DNA of 64,000 nt from Bacillus mesophilus (GCF_011008845.1 NZ_JAAIWM010000008.1:1-64000), one strand, 5' to 3'. Shown: positions 1 to 8,939, counted from the first letter of the stretch. Notes: generated from the sequence alone by a model not told the origin. Numbers and translations are program-made.

Positions 1-23
1 GAATCCAGCTAGCCCAGCCAATT

Positions 24-97
24 GCGGGTGTAGTTTAATGGTAAAACCTCAGCCTTCCAAGCTGATGTCGTGAGTTCGATTCTCATCACCCGCTCCA
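24..97 (+). tRNA. trnG: tRNA-Gly (TCC anticodon)
   Basis: A 74-nt tRNA with encoded CCA. The acceptor arm GCGGGTG pairs with CACCCGC, the T arm has GTTCGATTC, and the anticodon loop reads CTTCCAA, giving anticodon TCC. It is the first of five tRNA genes in a row; the cluster may begin upstream of the window. Confidence 0.96.
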
Positions 98-113
98 ATT
101 GATATTTAGACAT

Positions 114-190
<77 letters not shown>

Positions 191-218
191 TAACGTAATT
201 TATTAAAAAAATCTTTAT

Positions 219-293
219 TCCACCATAGCTCAGCGGTAGAGCATTCGGCTGTTAACCGAAGGGTCGTAGGTTCGAATCCTACTGGTGGAGCCA
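219..293 (+). tRNA. trnN: tRNA-Asn (GTT anticodon)
   Basis: A 75-nt tRNA with encoded CCA. The acceptor TCCACCA pairs with TGGTGGA, the anticodon loop CTGTTAA gives GTT, and the T loop is GTTCGAATC. Third gene of the cluster. Confidence 0.96.
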
Positions 294-299
294 TTTTTT

Positions 300-390
300 G
301 GGGAAGTACTCAAGTGGCTGAAGAGGCGCCCCTGCTAAGGGTGTAGGTCGTTTACGCGGCGCGAGGGTTCAAATCCCTCCTTCTCCGCCA
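300..390 (+). tRNA. trnS: tRNA-Ser (GCT anticodon)
   Basis: A 91-nt class II tRNA with the long variable arm typical of tRNA-Ser and an encoded CCA. The acceptor GGGGAAG pairs with CTTCTCC (one G-U), and the anticodon loop CTGCTAA gives GCT. Only 6 nt separate it from tRNA-Asn. Confidence 0.96.
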
Positions 391-404
391 GTCTCATATA
401 TTTT

Positions 405-476
405 GGCCCATTGGTCAAGCGGTTAAGACACCGCCCTTTCACGGCGGTAACACGGGTTCGAATCCCGTATGGGTCA
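405..476 (+). tRNA. trnE: tRNA-Glu (TTC anticodon)
   Basis: A 72-nt tRNA with acceptor GGCCCAT paired to ATGGGTC, anticodon loop CTTTCAC (anticodon TTC) and T loop GTTCGAATC. Unlike the other four, CCA is not encoded (the next bases are TCT), so it must be added by tRNA nucleotidyltransferase. Last gene of the cluster, just before a terminator. Confidence 0.95.
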
Positions 477-482
477 TCTTAA

Positions 483-516
483 AAAACACACTCCAACTTG
501 TTGAAGTGTGTTTTAT
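483..516 (+). terminator. tRNA cluster terminator
   Basis: Inverted repeat ACACACTCCAA / TTGAAGTGTGT with a short loop and one internal mismatch, followed by TTTTATTTATTTT. It lies directly after the last tRNA. Confidence 0.85.
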
Positions 517-602
517 TTATTTTAGCTTATAAGGTCAAAAAGATAGTTGGGTTATAGTTCCATTACTAATGAGTTTAATTAGATACATAAAAAGAATTGA
601 AC

Positions 603-629
603 AGAAAAAGAGGCAAATCCTCTTTTTCT
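603..629 (-). terminator. sspO terminator
   Basis: Perfect 11-bp inverted repeat AGAAAAAGAGG / CCTCTTTTTCT, 12 nt beyond the sspO stop on the minus strand. Read on that strand the descending arm ends in a T run. Confidence 0.75.
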
Positions 630-640
630 TGGCAATTTTA

Positions 641-790
641 TTATTGATTTTTCTTACGCTTCTTATTGTTTTGTCTCTGTTCTGCTGTTAATGGCTCATT
701 CTGAAATTCCTCATTATAGCCGGCGCCTTTTCCTTGTGCACTTGCTGCGTTCATTCCTGGAATTACGTGGTTCGCTTTACGCTTTCCCAT
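641..790 (-). CDS. sspO: small acid-soluble spore protein O (SspO/CotK)
   Basis: A 49-residue gene. The product starts [14 protein letters not shown], has the GKGAGY motif at about 21-25 and ends in a Lys/Arg-rich tail NNKKRKKNQ, closely resembling B. subtilis SspO. SspO is a minor DNA-associated spore protein made in the forespore. GGAGGTGAG lies 5-9 nt before the ATG. The gene is divergent from aconitase, exactly as in B. subtilis, which supports the call. Expression should be forespore-specific (sigma G), but I did not identify a sigma-G promoter with confidence. Confidence 0.95.
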   Translation of the reverse strand: MGKRKANHVIPGMNAASAQGKGAGYNEEFQNEPLTAEQRQNNKKRKKNQ

Positions 791-880
791 TTAACTCACC
801 TCCATAGTTATATAATGAGTAAACTAGGAGAAAAATATGTTGGTAATGAAATTCTAAATGTTTCTTTACTATATGATGTT

Positions 881-897
881 TATAAGAAATCCTTATA
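881..897 (+). promoter_or_regulatory. CcpC-type operator upstream of aconitase
   Basis: TATAAG-N5-CTTATA is a perfect inverted repeat and contains ATAA-N7-TTAT (882-896), the dyad described for CcpC at the citB and citZ promoters of B. subtilis. A lone half-site TTAT follows at 925-928. If transcription starts near 955, the full dyad is centred near -66 and the half-site near -28, matching the known B. subtilis citB layout. The match is seen directly; binding is inferred. Confidence 0.65.
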
Positions 898-920
898 ACA
901 AACTATAACTTTCTTTTTAT

Positions 921-948
921 TTACTTATGTATATAGTTGTATTAAGAT
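921..948 (+). promoter_or_regulatory. candidate aconitase promoter
   Basis: A TTACTT element (921-926) and TAAGAT (943-948) are separated by 16 bp. Neither hexamer is strong, as expected for a regulated promoter. The CcpC half-site TTAT lies within and just after the -35 region. Confidence 0.4.
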
Positions 949-1025
949 AAAAAGGTAAGTTAAAGAAGGATTGCTGAATTATATGAAAGCTATCTGTTAT
1001 TAAGAATGAAAAAGGGGGAGTACTC

Positions 1026-3740
1026 GTGGCTACAAACGATGTATTCAAATCACGTTCATCCTTTGAGGTGAATGGCAAGAAGTACAATTATTATAATTTA
1101 AAAGCCCTTGAAGATGCGGGAATTGGAAATGTTACCCGTCTACCTTACTCAATCAAAGTTTTATTAGAATCAGTTTTACGCCAATATGACGGTCGTGTGA
1201 TTACTAAAGAACACGTTGAAAACCTAGCTAAATGGGGAACTGATGAGCTGAAGGAAGTTGACGTTCCATTCAAACCTTCTCGTGTAATTCTTCAGGACTT
1301 TACAGGGGTTCCAGCAGTTGTTGACTTAGCGTCATTAAGAAAAGCAATGGCTGATTTAGGTGGAGACCCTCAAAAAATTAACCCAGAAAAACCAGTAGAT
1401 CTTGTAATTGACCACTCTGTACAAGTTGACAGAGCTGGAACTGCTGATGCATTAGCTTTCAATATGGATCTTGAGTTTGAGCGTAATGCAGAGCGTTATA
1501 ATTTCTTAAGCTGGGCAACAAAAGCATTTGATAACTATCGTGCTGTTCCTCCTGCAACAGGAATTGTTCACCAAGTTAACTTAGAATACTTAGCAAACGT
1601 TGTTCACGCTGTTGAAGCTGAAAACGGTGAATTTGAAGCGTTCCCAGATTCCTTAGTTGGAACTGACTCACATACAACTATGATTAACGGTATTGGAGTA
1701 TTAGGATGGGGTGTTGGTGGTATTGAGGCGGAAGCTGGAATGCTTGGACAACCTTCTTATTTCCCGGTGCCAGAGGTTATTGGTGTTAAGCTTGTAGGAG
1801 ACCTTCCAAATGGTACAACTGCAACTGACTTAGCATTAAAAGTTACTCAAGTATTACGTGCAAAAGGTGTTGTTAATAAATTTGTTGAATTCTTCGGTCC
1901 TGGTGTTGCAAAGTTACCACTTGCTGACCGTGCAACAATTGCCAACATGGCACCTGAATACGGAGCTACCTGTGGTTTCTTCCCAGTTGACGATGAAGCA
2001 CTTTCATACTTACGTCTAACTGGACGTGATGAGCAATTAATTAGTGTAGTAGAACAATACTCAAAAGAAAATGGCTTGTTCTTTACACCTGATGCAGAAG
2101 AGCCTGTATTCACAGATATCGTTGAAATCGATCTATCTGAAATTGAAGCAAATCTTTCAGGTCCTAAGCGTCCTCAAGATTTAATTCCGCTTTCAATGAT
2201 GAAGGAATCCTTCAATCAAGCACTTTCAGCTCCAGCTGGAAACCAAGGCTTTGGATTAAAACCGACTGACTTGACTAAGGAAGTTACTGTTAAGTTTAAC
2301 AATGGTGACGAGGCAACAATGAAAACAGGTGCCGTCGCAATTGCTGCAATCACTAGCTGTACTAATACTTCTAACCCATATGTATTAATTGCTTCAGGCC
2401 TTGTTGCTAAAAAAGCTGTTGAAAAAGGTTTAGAAGTTCCTAAGTATGTTAAAACATCCTTAGCTCCTGGTTCTAAGGTTGTTACAGCTTATTTAGAGAA
2501 TTCTGGGTTATTGCCTTATCTAGAAAAGTTAGGCTTTAATACAGTAGGTTATGGTTGTACAACATGTATCGGTAACTCTGGTCCATTACTAGATGAAATT
2601 GAAAAAGCTGTGGCAGAGAATGACCTGTTAGTAACATCAGTACTATCTGGTAACCGAAACTTTGAAGGACGTATTCATCCACTTGTAAAGGGTAACTACC
2701 TTGCATCACCACCACTAGTTGTGGCGTATGCACTTGCAGGTACTGTTGATGTAGACCTTCAAAATGATGTAATCGGTAAGGACCAGGATGGCAACGATGT
2801 ATTCTTTAAAGACATCTGGCCTACAACTGAAGAAATTAACCAATTGGTAAAGGATACTGTTACACCAGATTTATTCCGTAAAGAATACGAAACAGTATTT
2901 GATGATAATGCTCGTTGGAATGAAATTGAAACTACTGAAGATGCTTTATATCAGTGGGATGAGGATTCAACATACATTCAAAATCCTCCATTCTTTGAAG
3001 GATTATCAGCTGAACCTGGTATTGTCGAGCCACTTAGGGACTTACGTGTAGTTGGTAAATTTGGAGATTCAGTTACAACTGACCATATTTCACCAGCTGG
3101 TGCAATTGGTAAGGATACTCCAGCAGGGCGTTACCTACAGGAAAAAGGTGTATCACCACGTGACTTTAACTCTTATGGTTCTCGTCGTGGTAATGACCGT
3201 ATTATGACTAGAGGAACATTTGCTAATATCCGTATTAAGAACCAAATTGCTCCTGGTACAGAGGGTGGTTACACTACTTACTGGCCAACACAAGAAGTAA
3301 TGTCAATCTATGATGCTTGTATGAAATACAAGCAAGATGGTGTAGGACTTGTAGTCCTTGCTGGTAAAGATTACGGAATGGGATCATCTCGTGACTGGGC
3401 AGCAAAAGGAACAAACCTATTAGGAATCAAAACAGTAATCGCAGAGAGTTTTGAGCGTATTCACCGTAGTAACTTAGTATTTATGGGAGTGCTTCCTCTT
3501 CAGTTTAAAGAGGGTGAAAGCGCAGAAGTACTTGGTTTAACTGGTAAGGAAACAATTGAAGTCCAAATTGACGAAAGTGTAAAGCCTCGTGATCTTGCAA
3601 AGGTTACGGCTACTGACGAAGCTGGTAACAAGAAGGAATTTGAAGTTCTTGTTCGTTTCGATAGTGATGTAGAAGTTGATTACTACCGTCATGGTGGGAT
3701 TCTACAAATGGTATTACGTGATAAGTTAAAAGAAAACTAA
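1026..3740 (+). CDS. acnA: aconitate hydratase AcnA (CitB)
   Basis: Converts citrate to isocitrate through cis-aconitate in the TCA cycle, in the cytoplasm. The 904-residue product has the length and order of bacterial AcnA/IRP1-type aconitases. The [4Fe-4S] cysteines are visible as SCTNTSNP (Cys445) and [10 protein letters not shown] (Cys511 and Cys514), and the C-terminal swivel domain contains [12 protein letters not shown]. It starts at GTG, chosen for the upstream GGGGGAG. In this family the iron-free apoprotein can act as an RNA-binding regulator. It is monocistronic between its own operator region and a strong terminator, and divergent from sspO as in B. subtilis. CcpC repression is likely from the upstream dyad. 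Confidence 0.98.
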   Translation: MATNDVFKSRSSFEVNGKKYNYYNLKALEDAGIGNVTRLPYSIKVLLESVLRQYDGRVITKEHVENLAKWGTDELKEVDVPFKPSRVILQDFTGVPAVVDLASLRKAMADLGGDPQKINPEKPVDLVIDHSVQVDRAGTADALAFNMDLEFERNAERYNFLSWATKAFDNYRAVPPATGIVHQVNLEYLANVVHAVEAENGEFEAFPDSLVGTDSHTTMINGIGVLGWGVGGIEAEAGMLGQPSYFPVPEVIGVKLVGDLPNGTTATDLALKVTQVLRAKGVVNKFVEFFGPGVAKLPLADRATIANMAPEYGATCGFFPVDDEALSYLRLTGRDEQLISVVEQYSKENGLFFTPDAEEPVFTDIVEIDLSEIEANLSGPKRPQDLIPLSMMKESFNQALSAPAGNQGFGLKPTDLTKEVTVKFNNGDEATMKTGAVAIAAITSCTNTSNPYVLIASGLVAKKAVEKGLEVPKYVKTSLAPGSKVVTAYLENSGLLPYLEKLGFNTVGYGCTTCIGNSGPLLDEIEKAVAENDLLVTSVLSGNRNFEGRIHPLVKGNYLASPPLVVAYALAGTVDVDLQNDVIGKDQDGNDVFFKDIWPTTEEINQLVKDTVTPDLFRKEYETVFDDNARWNEIETTEDALYQWDEDSTYIQNPPFFEGLSAEPGIVEPLRDLRVVGKFGDSVTTDHISPAGAIGKDTPAGRYLQEKGVSPRDFNSYGSRRGNDRIMTRGTFANIRIKNQIAPGTEGGYTTYWPTQEVMSIYDACMKYKQDGVGLVVLAGKDYGMGSSRDWAAKGTNLLGIKTVIAESFERIHRSNLVFMGVLPLQFKEGESAEVLGLTGKETIEVQIDESVKPRDLAKVTATDEAGNKKEFEVLVRFDSDVEVDYYRHGGILQMVLRDKLKEN

Positions 3741-3747
3741 TAATCAA

Positions 3748-3779
3748 AGAGAGCTGCATGTTTGCAGCTCTCTTTTTTT
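3748..3779 (+). terminator. acnA terminator
   Basis: AGAGAGCTGCA / TGCAGCTCTCT, an 11-bp perfect stem with a short loop followed by seven T. It begins 7 nt after the acnA stop. Confidence 0.92.
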
Positions 3780-3842
3780 GTTTAGGTAGTAAATATCTAT
3801 AGATAGGATTATTTAAAGAACCATGATAAAATAGTGTGGGCA

Positions 3843-3881
3843 AGCTTATTACACACAATGTAAACGAACATTGAATAAGCT
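3843..3881. repeat. inverted repeat upstream of yneN
   Basis: AGCTTATT (3843-3850) pairs with AATAAGCT (3874-3881), and CAATG (3856-3860) pairs with CATTG (3869-3873), giving 13 bp around an 8-nt loop with a 5-nt bulge on the left arm. No T run follows, so it does not look like a terminator. It may be an operator or an mRNA leader hairpin for yneN. Confidence 0.4.
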
Positions 3882-3944
3882 ATTAGAGATTTTACTATTT
3901 TACTACGATCTAAATTATAGGAATCCTGTTTGGAGGTTTGAAAA

Positions 3945-4529
3945 GTGAAAAGATTTTTAGCAATTGGGATATTACTTGGCCTTATAGGATATACAGTATA
4001 TACTCAAGTTTGGGTTAATCATAAAGAAGAAGCTGTTAATAGTTCTGTTGATGCACAGACAAATCCATTCAACCCCAATGAGAAAATTGGAACAGTTATT
4101 AACAAAGGAGACTTGCTTAATAAAGTAGCACCTGATTTTACTTTAGAAACACTTACAGGAGAGAAAGTTACTCTTTCTGAACTAAAAGGTAAAAAGGTAT
4201 TTATAAACTTTTGGGCAAGCTGGTGTCCACCATGTCGGGATGAGATGCCAGAAATTCAACACTTTTTTGAACAGCATCCTGATGTAGTGGTGTTGGCTGT
4301 AGACCTTAGAAATACTGAAAAAAGTGATGAAGCTGTAGAGAAATATATAACTGAAAACGAATATTCCTTTCCTGTATTATTAGATCGCACAGGACAAGTG
4401 GGAGAAAGTTATAAAGTCCTAACATTGCCAACTTCATATTTTATTAATACTAAAGGAGAAGTTCAATATAAATTTATTGGACCCCTTACTTTGGAGAAAA
4501 TGAAAGAGCTTGCTAATACTCTTAACTAA
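3945..4529 (+). CDS. yneN: TlpA/ResA-like membrane-anchored thiol-disulfide oxidoreductase
   Basis: A 194-residue protein with an uncleaved N-terminal membrane segment (about 4-22), a short linker, and a thioredoxin-fold domain from about residue 60. The redox motif is WCPPC (Cys94, Cys97), and a cis-Pro loop LPTSYF lies near 165. Proteins of this family reduce extracytoplasmic disulfides, for example in cytochrome c maturation or spore formation, and YneN sits in this position in B. subtilis. GGAGG precedes the start. The substrate is not evident from sequence. Monocistronic, with its own terminator. Confidence 0.88.
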   Translation: MKRFLAIGILLGLIGYTVYTQVWVNHKEEAVNSSVDAQTNPFNPNEKIGTVINKGDLLNKVAPDFTLETLTGEKVTLSELKGKKVFINFWASWCPPCRDEMPEIQHFFEQHPDVVVLAVDLRNTEKSDEAVEKYITENEYSFPVLLDRTGQVGESYKVLTLPTSYFINTKGEVQYKFIGPLTLEKMKELANTLN

Positions 4530-4557
4530 ACAACAGGGCACTGTTGTTTTTTTTTTG
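4528..4557 (+). terminator. yneN terminator
   Basis: AACAACAG / CTGTTGTT stem with a GGCA loop and a run of more than eight T. The stem overlaps the stop codon by two bases. Confidence 0.9.
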
Positions 4558-4659
4558 TAGTATGTCTATTTAATAAATTTTCACAAAACTGGCATAATTC
4601 ATTCTATTTTGGGGAATAACAAAAGTAACAACTGGAATAGAAAGAAGGTGGGCCTTTAT

Positions 4660-4791
4660 ATGAGAAAGAACAAGAAACGTTCATTTCAGGAATTAGTACT
4701 TGAAAATAAAAGGCAGTTACTTAATGATAAGGATGCACTTGAAAGAATTGAAGATCGAATTGAACAAAAACGGTTAGAAAAAGCTGAATAG
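4660..4791 (+). CDS. FbpB-family small basic protein
   Basis: A 43-residue, strongly charged helical protein ([17 protein letters not shown]..., then [17 protein letters not shown]). It resembles the FbpB (Fur-regulated basic protein B) family of small Bacillus proteins, where FbpB helps the iron-sparing sRNA FsrA. A TTG further upstream would extend the frame, but AAGGTG at 4645-4650 with 9-nt spacing favours this ATG. I could not find a convincing Fur box upstream, so iron control is not supported here. Located between yneN and sspN, with its own terminator. Confidence 0.7.
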   Translation: MRKNKKRSFQELVLENKRQLLNDKDALERIEDRIEQKRLEKAE

Positions 4792-4795
4792 CCAA

Positions 4796-4834
4796 ACAAA
4801 AAGAAGCGGGTAAACATACCAGCTTCTTTTTTTG
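4796..4834 (+). terminator. terminator after FbpB-like gene
   Basis: AAAGAAGC ... GCTTCTTT stem with inner GGTA/TACC pairing, followed by a T run, 5 nt after the stop. Confidence 0.85.
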
Positions 4835-4886
4835 TATAGTCGTTAACATTCTAGCAAATAGTAGTAGTGATAAAGGGGGGAATGTT

Positions 4887-5030
4887 ATGAGCAATCCAAA
4901 AAAGGATAGTAAGCATTTTGTGCCAAGTCATATAGGTACTCAACCAAGAGAGTTTGGTGGGAACAAAGGTAAGAAATATCAGGATAAGTCTGGTGAACAA
5001 CCACAAGTAATTCAAACAAAAGGTGAATAA
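4887..5030 (+). CDS. sspN: small acid-soluble spore protein N (SspN)
   Basis: A 47-residue gene. The product has FVPSHIGTQ at 11-19, GGNKGKK at 24-30 and ends QTKGE, the pattern of SspN, a minor spore protein synthesised in the forespore. GGGGGG at 4875-4880 places the ribosome on the ATG at 4887 rather than the out-of-frame ATG at 4882. In B. subtilis sspN is co-transcribed with tlp; here a weak hairpin lies between them. Confidence 0.94.
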   Translation: MSNPKKDSKHFVPSHIGTQPREFGGNKGKKYQDKSGEQPQVIQTKGE

Positions 5031-5056
5031 CATGGGGCTTTTAGTCCCTTGTTTTT
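5029..5056 (+). terminator. weak hairpin after sspN
   Basis: AACATGGG ... CCCTTGTT with one T-T mismatch, followed by TTTTT. It probably allows partial read-through into tlp. Confidence 0.5.
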
Positions 5057-5164
5057 ACATAGGGAATTGTTATTCAAAAAAAATTATGAGATTACATAAA
5101 CACAAACATAAATAGAAACACTACTTTTGTAGTACACAAGTTATCAATAAAGGAGGAAGAAAAA

Positions 5165-5392
5165 ATGGCAAATCAACGACCTAACCCTGATGATCGCAGT
5201 GACAATGTTGAGAAATTACAAGAAATGATTCATAATACGATTGAAAATATGGAAGCAGCTGAAGCGACAATGGAAGTCTCAAACGATAAAGATCGTGCAG
5301 ATATCGAGGCTAAAAACGAACGCCGCCGAGAAAGCTTAGAAGCATTTCGAAATGAAGTAAAAGATGAAGCAAACCAAAATAACCAAAGATAA
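5165..5392 (+). CDS. tlp: thioredoxin-like small acid-soluble spore protein Tlp
   Basis: A 75-residue protein ([19 protein letters not shown]...) with the NPDDRSDN start and long charged helices of Tlp, a forespore SASP named for weak thioredoxin similarity. No CxxC is present, as usual for the family. AGGAGGA precedes the ATG. It follows sspN as in B. subtilis, so forespore expression is expected. Confidence 0.94.
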   Translation: MANQRPNPDDRSDNVEKLQEMIHNTIENMEAAEATMEVSNDKDRADIEAKNERRRESLEAFRNEVKDEANQNNQR

Positions 5393-5401
5393 TGGCTACA
5401 T

Positions 5402-5438
5402 AAAATGACCAGGCGATAATGCTTGGTCATTTTCTTTT
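5402..5438 (+). terminator. tlp terminator
   Basis: AAAATGACCAGGC / GCTTGGTCATTTT hairpin followed by CTTTT, about 10 nt after the stop. Confidence 0.88.
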
Positions 5439-5481
5439 ATGAAATGCATGACAGTGATATGATAGAAATGGTGATAAATAT

Positions 5482-7788
5482 ATGATAAAGAAAAAAATTG
5501 CTTTTGATCAAGAGATGATAACAGGGTGGCAAAATGAAGTTAAAAAACAGGGCTTTGTAAAAAATGAGGGGGAAGTTGTTCAATATATACAGTATTTAAA
5601 AGCTAACCCTAATCCAGAATTGGAGTCTGTTCTACTGATATTATTGGCACAATCTAGAACACAAAGATTGCAAGAGGTAGATGATCTCGCAATTAGCTGG
5701 CTTAAACGTGCAAAACAGCTCAATCCAAGCAGTCCAGATATGATTGACTTTCATTCTAAGATTATTTTTTCTACATTAAAAACACTTCCGTTCCGTCTGG
5801 ATTTTCCATATATTCGTGAGGCGGACAATAGAACAACTAAAAAAAAGCTTGCGGAAGATTATATAAGTCGGTGTAAGTTGTTTCTTGAAGATTATGAAGA
5901 CAGCATGAACAATCTAGAGAACCTCTTATCTTATAATGAAGAGCTTGGTGAACAAGCAAACAAATGGATGAAAGCTATAGAAGAATTAAAGCTACAAATA
6001 GAAAAGCTGTTAAAAGCTTCTGAAGAGTATTATGCATCCATAAGCGGGGTGTTTCATACATCGGTCTATCTTGACGAGATTAAAATTTCTTTAGAACAAA
6101 TTGAAAATATTAAGAAGGTTTTCTTGTCGGGTGAAGGTAATAAAAAGGAAAAAGGACCAAGCAGTTTACAGGATTTAGAACAGATGATTGGAATGAACCA
6201 AGTAAAGGAACGAGTTCATCGCCACTCTCATTTTATCCAATATCAAAAACGGAGAAAAGAATTAGGCTTTACGATGAAGGACGAAATTAGTCTCAATATG
6301 GTGTTTACTGGAAATCCTGGTACCGGTAAGACTTCATTAGCTAGGATGTTAGCAAAAGTTTATTTTGAGTTAGGTGTGTTGACTAAGACAGAAGTAATCG
6401 AAGTGGATCGTTCTCACTTGGTAGGCTCATATGTAGGTCAAACGGAGGAAAACGTAAAGAATGCGATCACACGAGCTCTAGGCGGCGTTCTATTTATAGA
6501 TGAAGCATATAGCTTAAAACGAGATGGTCAAGGATCAAGTGATTATGGACAAACAGCCATTGATACACTTGTTTCACTGATGACTAGTGGGGAATTTGCA
6601 GGAAAGTTTGCAGTAATATTAGCTGGATATCCCGAAGAAATGAGGCAATTCTTATCCTCAAATCCTGGTCTTCGAAGTCGTTTTCCTGAAAGTAATCATA
6701 TTCATTTACCTGATTATACAAATGAAGAGCTCCTTGAAATTGCCAAAAAAGTAGCCATTGATAACGATTATTTAATAACTGAAGAAGCATTAATTGAGCT
6801 AGAGACAAGAATCGAGAAAGAACGAGTGGATGAGAGCTTTGGTAATGCTCGAACTGTAAAGAATATAGTTCTTGATTCTATTTTTCAAAAAGGTGCAACT
6901 ATCGACCTCAATAGTGTCGATAGCTTTGATCTTACTTTGTTAGAGAAGAAGGACCTACTTGCTACAATTGATGATTCCAAAGAAAAGTTACCTGATGAGA
7001 TGTTAAATGAATTGATTGCATTAGAAGGCATTAAAGAGGAAATGAAAAAAATTCAACACTTTGTTCAATTGCAGCAAGTAAGGAAAGAAAAAGGATATAA
7101 GAATGTGCCAGTTCAATTACATGCAGTATTTAGTGGGAATCCAGGTACTGGAAAGACGACTGTCGCTAAAATTTATGCGAAAATGTTAAAGGAAACTGGA
7201 TTATTAAAACGTGGGCATTTAGTAGTAGCAAGCAGAGCAGATTTAGTTGCAGGGTTTGTGGGGCAAACGGCTTTAAAAACAAAGAAGAAAATTAGAGATG
7301 CACTTGGTGGAGTCTTGTTTATTGATGAAGCCTATTCACTTTTATCTAATTCTCCTACCGATTTTAGCAAGGAAGCTATAGATACTATTGTAGATGAAAT
7401 GACTAAACATAATGATAATTTAGTCATTGTATTGGCAGGTTACTCAAAAGAAATGGACGGGTTATTAAAAAGTAATCCAGGTCTTCACTCCCGCTTTAAA
7501 AAGTTCTTTCATTTTCCAGATTACACTTCTAAAGAAATGGTAGACATTATTCTAAATACTGTGAAACAATATGAGTACGAGCTTACCTCTGAGGCAATAC
7601 AGCTATTAAAAGATTTTACAGAAAACCATAAAATAGAAGGTAATGGTCGATTTGCCCACAATATTGTAGATGAGTTATTACAAATACAAGCAGCACGTAT
7701 TATGGAACAATCAGATGTCACAGAAGATGAATTTTCTATTATAAATGAGAAGGATGTAGAAGAGGTTTTATCATCGTATCGTACATAG
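5482..7788 (+). CDS. tandem AAA+ ATPase, SpoVK/CbbX-like
   Basis: A 768-residue cytoplasmic protein with two complete AAA+ modules. An alpha-helical N-terminal region (1-225) precedes module 1 (Walker A GNPGTGKT 277-284, Walker B VLFIDEA from 336) and module 2 (Walker A 552-559, Walker B from 611). Each module also has the AGYxxEM and NPGLxSRF signatures typical of the CbbX/SpoVK group. Members remodel protein complexes; SpoVK itself is a shorter, single-module protein needed for spore maturation. The gene is inserted between tlp and yneP, which are adjacent in B. subtilis. The ribosome-binding site is weak (GGTGAT). It ends 18 nt before yneP, so they are probably co-transcribed. Substrate unknown. 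Confidence 0.85.
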   Translation: MIKKKIAFDQEMITGWQNEVKKQGFVKNEGEVVQYIQYLKANPNPELESVLLILLAQSRTQRLQEVDDLAISWLKRAKQLNPSSPDMIDFHSKIIFSTLKTLPFRLDFPYIREADNRTTKKKLAEDYISRCKLFLEDYEDSMNNLENLLSYNEELGEQANKWMKAIEELKLQIEKLLKASEEYYASISGVFHTSVYLDEIKISLEQIENIKKVFLSGEGNKKEKGPSSLQDLEQMIGMNQVKERVHRHSHFIQYQKRRKELGFTMKDEISLNMVFTGNPGTGKTSLARMLAKVYFELGVLTKTEVIEVDRSHLVGSYVGQTEENVKNAITRALGGVLFIDEAYSLKRDGQGSSDYGQTAIDTLVSLMTSGEFAGKFAVILAGYPEEMRQFLSSNPGLRSRFPESNHIHLPDYTNEELLEIAKKVAIDNDYLITEEALIELETRIEKERVDESFGNARTVKNIVLDSIFQKGATIDLNSVDSFDLTLLEKKDLLATIDDSKEKLPDEMLNELIALEGIKEEMKKIQHFVQLQQVRKEKGYKNVPVQLHAVFSGNPGTGKTTVAKIYAKMLKETGLLKRGHLVVASRADLVAGFVGQTALKTKKKIRDALGGVLFIDEAYSLLSNSPTDFSKEAIDTIVDEMTKHNDNLVIVLAGYSKEMDGLLKSNPGLHSRFKKFFHFPDYTSKEMVDIILNTVKQYEYELTSEAIQLLKDFTENHKIEGNGRFAHNIVDELLQIQAARIMEQSDVTEDEFSIINEKDVEEVLSSYRT

Positions 7789-7806
7789 GAGAAAGGGGAA
7801 ATAGGT

Positions 7807-8232
7807 GTGATATCAAAAAGAGAGATTGAAGTTAGATATGCTGACACAGACCAAATGGGTGTTGTCTATCATGCAAATTATTTGGTATGGATGGAGATTG
7901 GAAGAACAGGGTTAATTAAGGATCTTGGCTTTAGTTATGCGGAGCTAGAGGCTGAAGGAATTGTTTCTCCTGTTCTTGATATACAAATTTCATACAAAAA
8001 GCCGCTAAGGTACGGGGAGACTGCAATTATAAAGACTTGGATTTCAGAATATGATGGATTTCGGTCTATATATGAATATGAAATATTAACTCCAAATGGA
8101 GAATTGGCTGTCTCTTCTCGATCAACTCATGTTTGTGTCAAAAAGGATTCTTTTCGTCCTATATCATTTAGGAGGGCTTATCCTAAATGGCATGAAGCCT
8201 ATCTAGCTGCTAAGGTTAAGGTAGTAGAATAG
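7807..8232 (+). CDS. yneP: acyl-CoA thioesterase, 4HBT (YbgC/FadM-like) family
   Basis: A 141-residue hot-dog-fold thioesterase. The N-terminal motif RYADTDQMGVVYHANYLVW carries the catalytic Asp of the 4-hydroxybenzoyl-CoA thioesterase family. It is expected to hydrolyse acyl-CoA thioesters in the cytoplasm; the natural substrate cannot be read from the sequence. Starts at GTG with AGGAGAAAGGGGA upstream. Its TAG stop shares one base with the next start (TAGTG), so it is translationally coupled to yneQ. Confidence 0.9.
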   Translation: MISKREIEVRYADTDQMGVVYHANYLVWMEIGRTGLIKDLGFSYAELEAEGIVSPVLDIQISYKKPLRYGETAIIKTWISEYDGFRSIYEYEILTPNGELAVSSRSTHVCVKKDSFRPISFRRAYPKWHEAYLAAKVKVVE

Positions 8233-8546
8233 TGGCTTTTGGGATTAAGCGTGAAGAACTAAATAAGTGGAAGGAACTTGTGCAAAAAGGGGATCGTATA
8301 GTTTTTATAACACATTACTGGATCCATCCTAAATTCCCTAACATTAAGACAGTGACAAAGGCTGGATGTTCTGACCTCAGCTTACTAAAAGAATGGGGAA
8401 GGCAGTATGGACTAAAGCCAGAATGGATACATAAACGTGAAGAGTACCCTCATTTTGATTTAATTGGAGATCATCAAATAGAGATATTGATTAAAGAAGG
8501 GGTTTTCGAACAGCTAGAACGGTTCAGTTTAAAAAAGCTGACTTAA
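8232..8546 (+). CDS. yneQ: conserved protein YneQ, function unknown
   Basis: A 104-residue protein without membrane segments, containing FITHYWIHPKFP and VTKAGCSDL, recognisable as B. subtilis YneQ by sequence and position. GTG start overlapping the yneP stop by one base. No catalytic motif is evident to me. Confidence 0.85.
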   Translation: MAFGIKREELNKWKELVQKGDRIVFITHYWIHPKFPNIKTVTKAGCSDLSLLKEWGRQYGLKPEWIHKREEYPHFDLIGDHQIEILIKEGVFEQLERFSLKKLT

Positions 8547-8552
8547 AACAGT

Positions 8553-8585
8553 AACAATCAGTGGGAAGCCCCGCTGATTGTTTTT
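8553..8585 (+). terminator. yneQ terminator
   Basis: AACAATCAGTGGG / CCCGCTGATTGTT hairpin (one G-T pair) with a 4-nt loop and TTTTT. Confidence 0.92.
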
Positions 8586-8645
8586 CAATGATCTGTATTT
8601 AGGAAATAATCAATTTGGTTGAGCCTTCATTGATTATAAGATATT

Positions 8646-8939
8646 TCATGCCTTTACATAAAGAAATTCGGGTTCTAAATACTTTTCGTTATATTTTACA
8701 TCTAAATGATGACCGTCAAAGTACCAAAGATCTCTTTCTTCAACAAAAAATGTAATTCCATTTGAGGTTGCACTTATACCAATATCTTCAGGTTCATCTT
8801 TTGAGACTCCTAGGGAAAAGCCTGACAACACTGTGCCGTGTCCGCCGTAACGCACATAAAATCGAATATAGTCACCATTATTTAGATTTAGTTCATGTTT
8901 ATACCAGCTTACTGATTGATCATCTATAGTTAGCTTCAT
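8646..8939 (-). CDS. yneR: HesB-like protein YneR
   Basis: A 97-residue protein of the HesB/YadR/YfhF domain family (YWxxELNLNxGDYIRFYVRYGG, then GFSLGVSKDEP). Unlike the true A-type Fe-S carriers it contains no cysteine, so it is unlikely to carry a cluster. Position and orientation relative to yneQ match B. subtilis. AGGAG precedes the ATG. Function not established. Confidence 0.9.
   Translation of the reverse strand: MKLTIDDQSVSWYKHELNLNNGDYIRFYVRYGGHGTVLSGFSLGVSKDEPEDIGISATSNGITFFVEERDLWYFDGHHLDVKYNEKYLEPEFLYVKA

Noticed and set aside
1847..2113. Minus-strand frame inside acnA
   Set aside because: Antisense to a strongly conserved coding region with no ribosome-binding site; a shadow frame. 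The same holds for the other antisense frames within large genes.
4560..4659. Fur box upstream of the FbpB-like gene
   Set aside because: The best stretch (near 4593-4607) matches the Fur consensus only on one side; too weak to report as a site.
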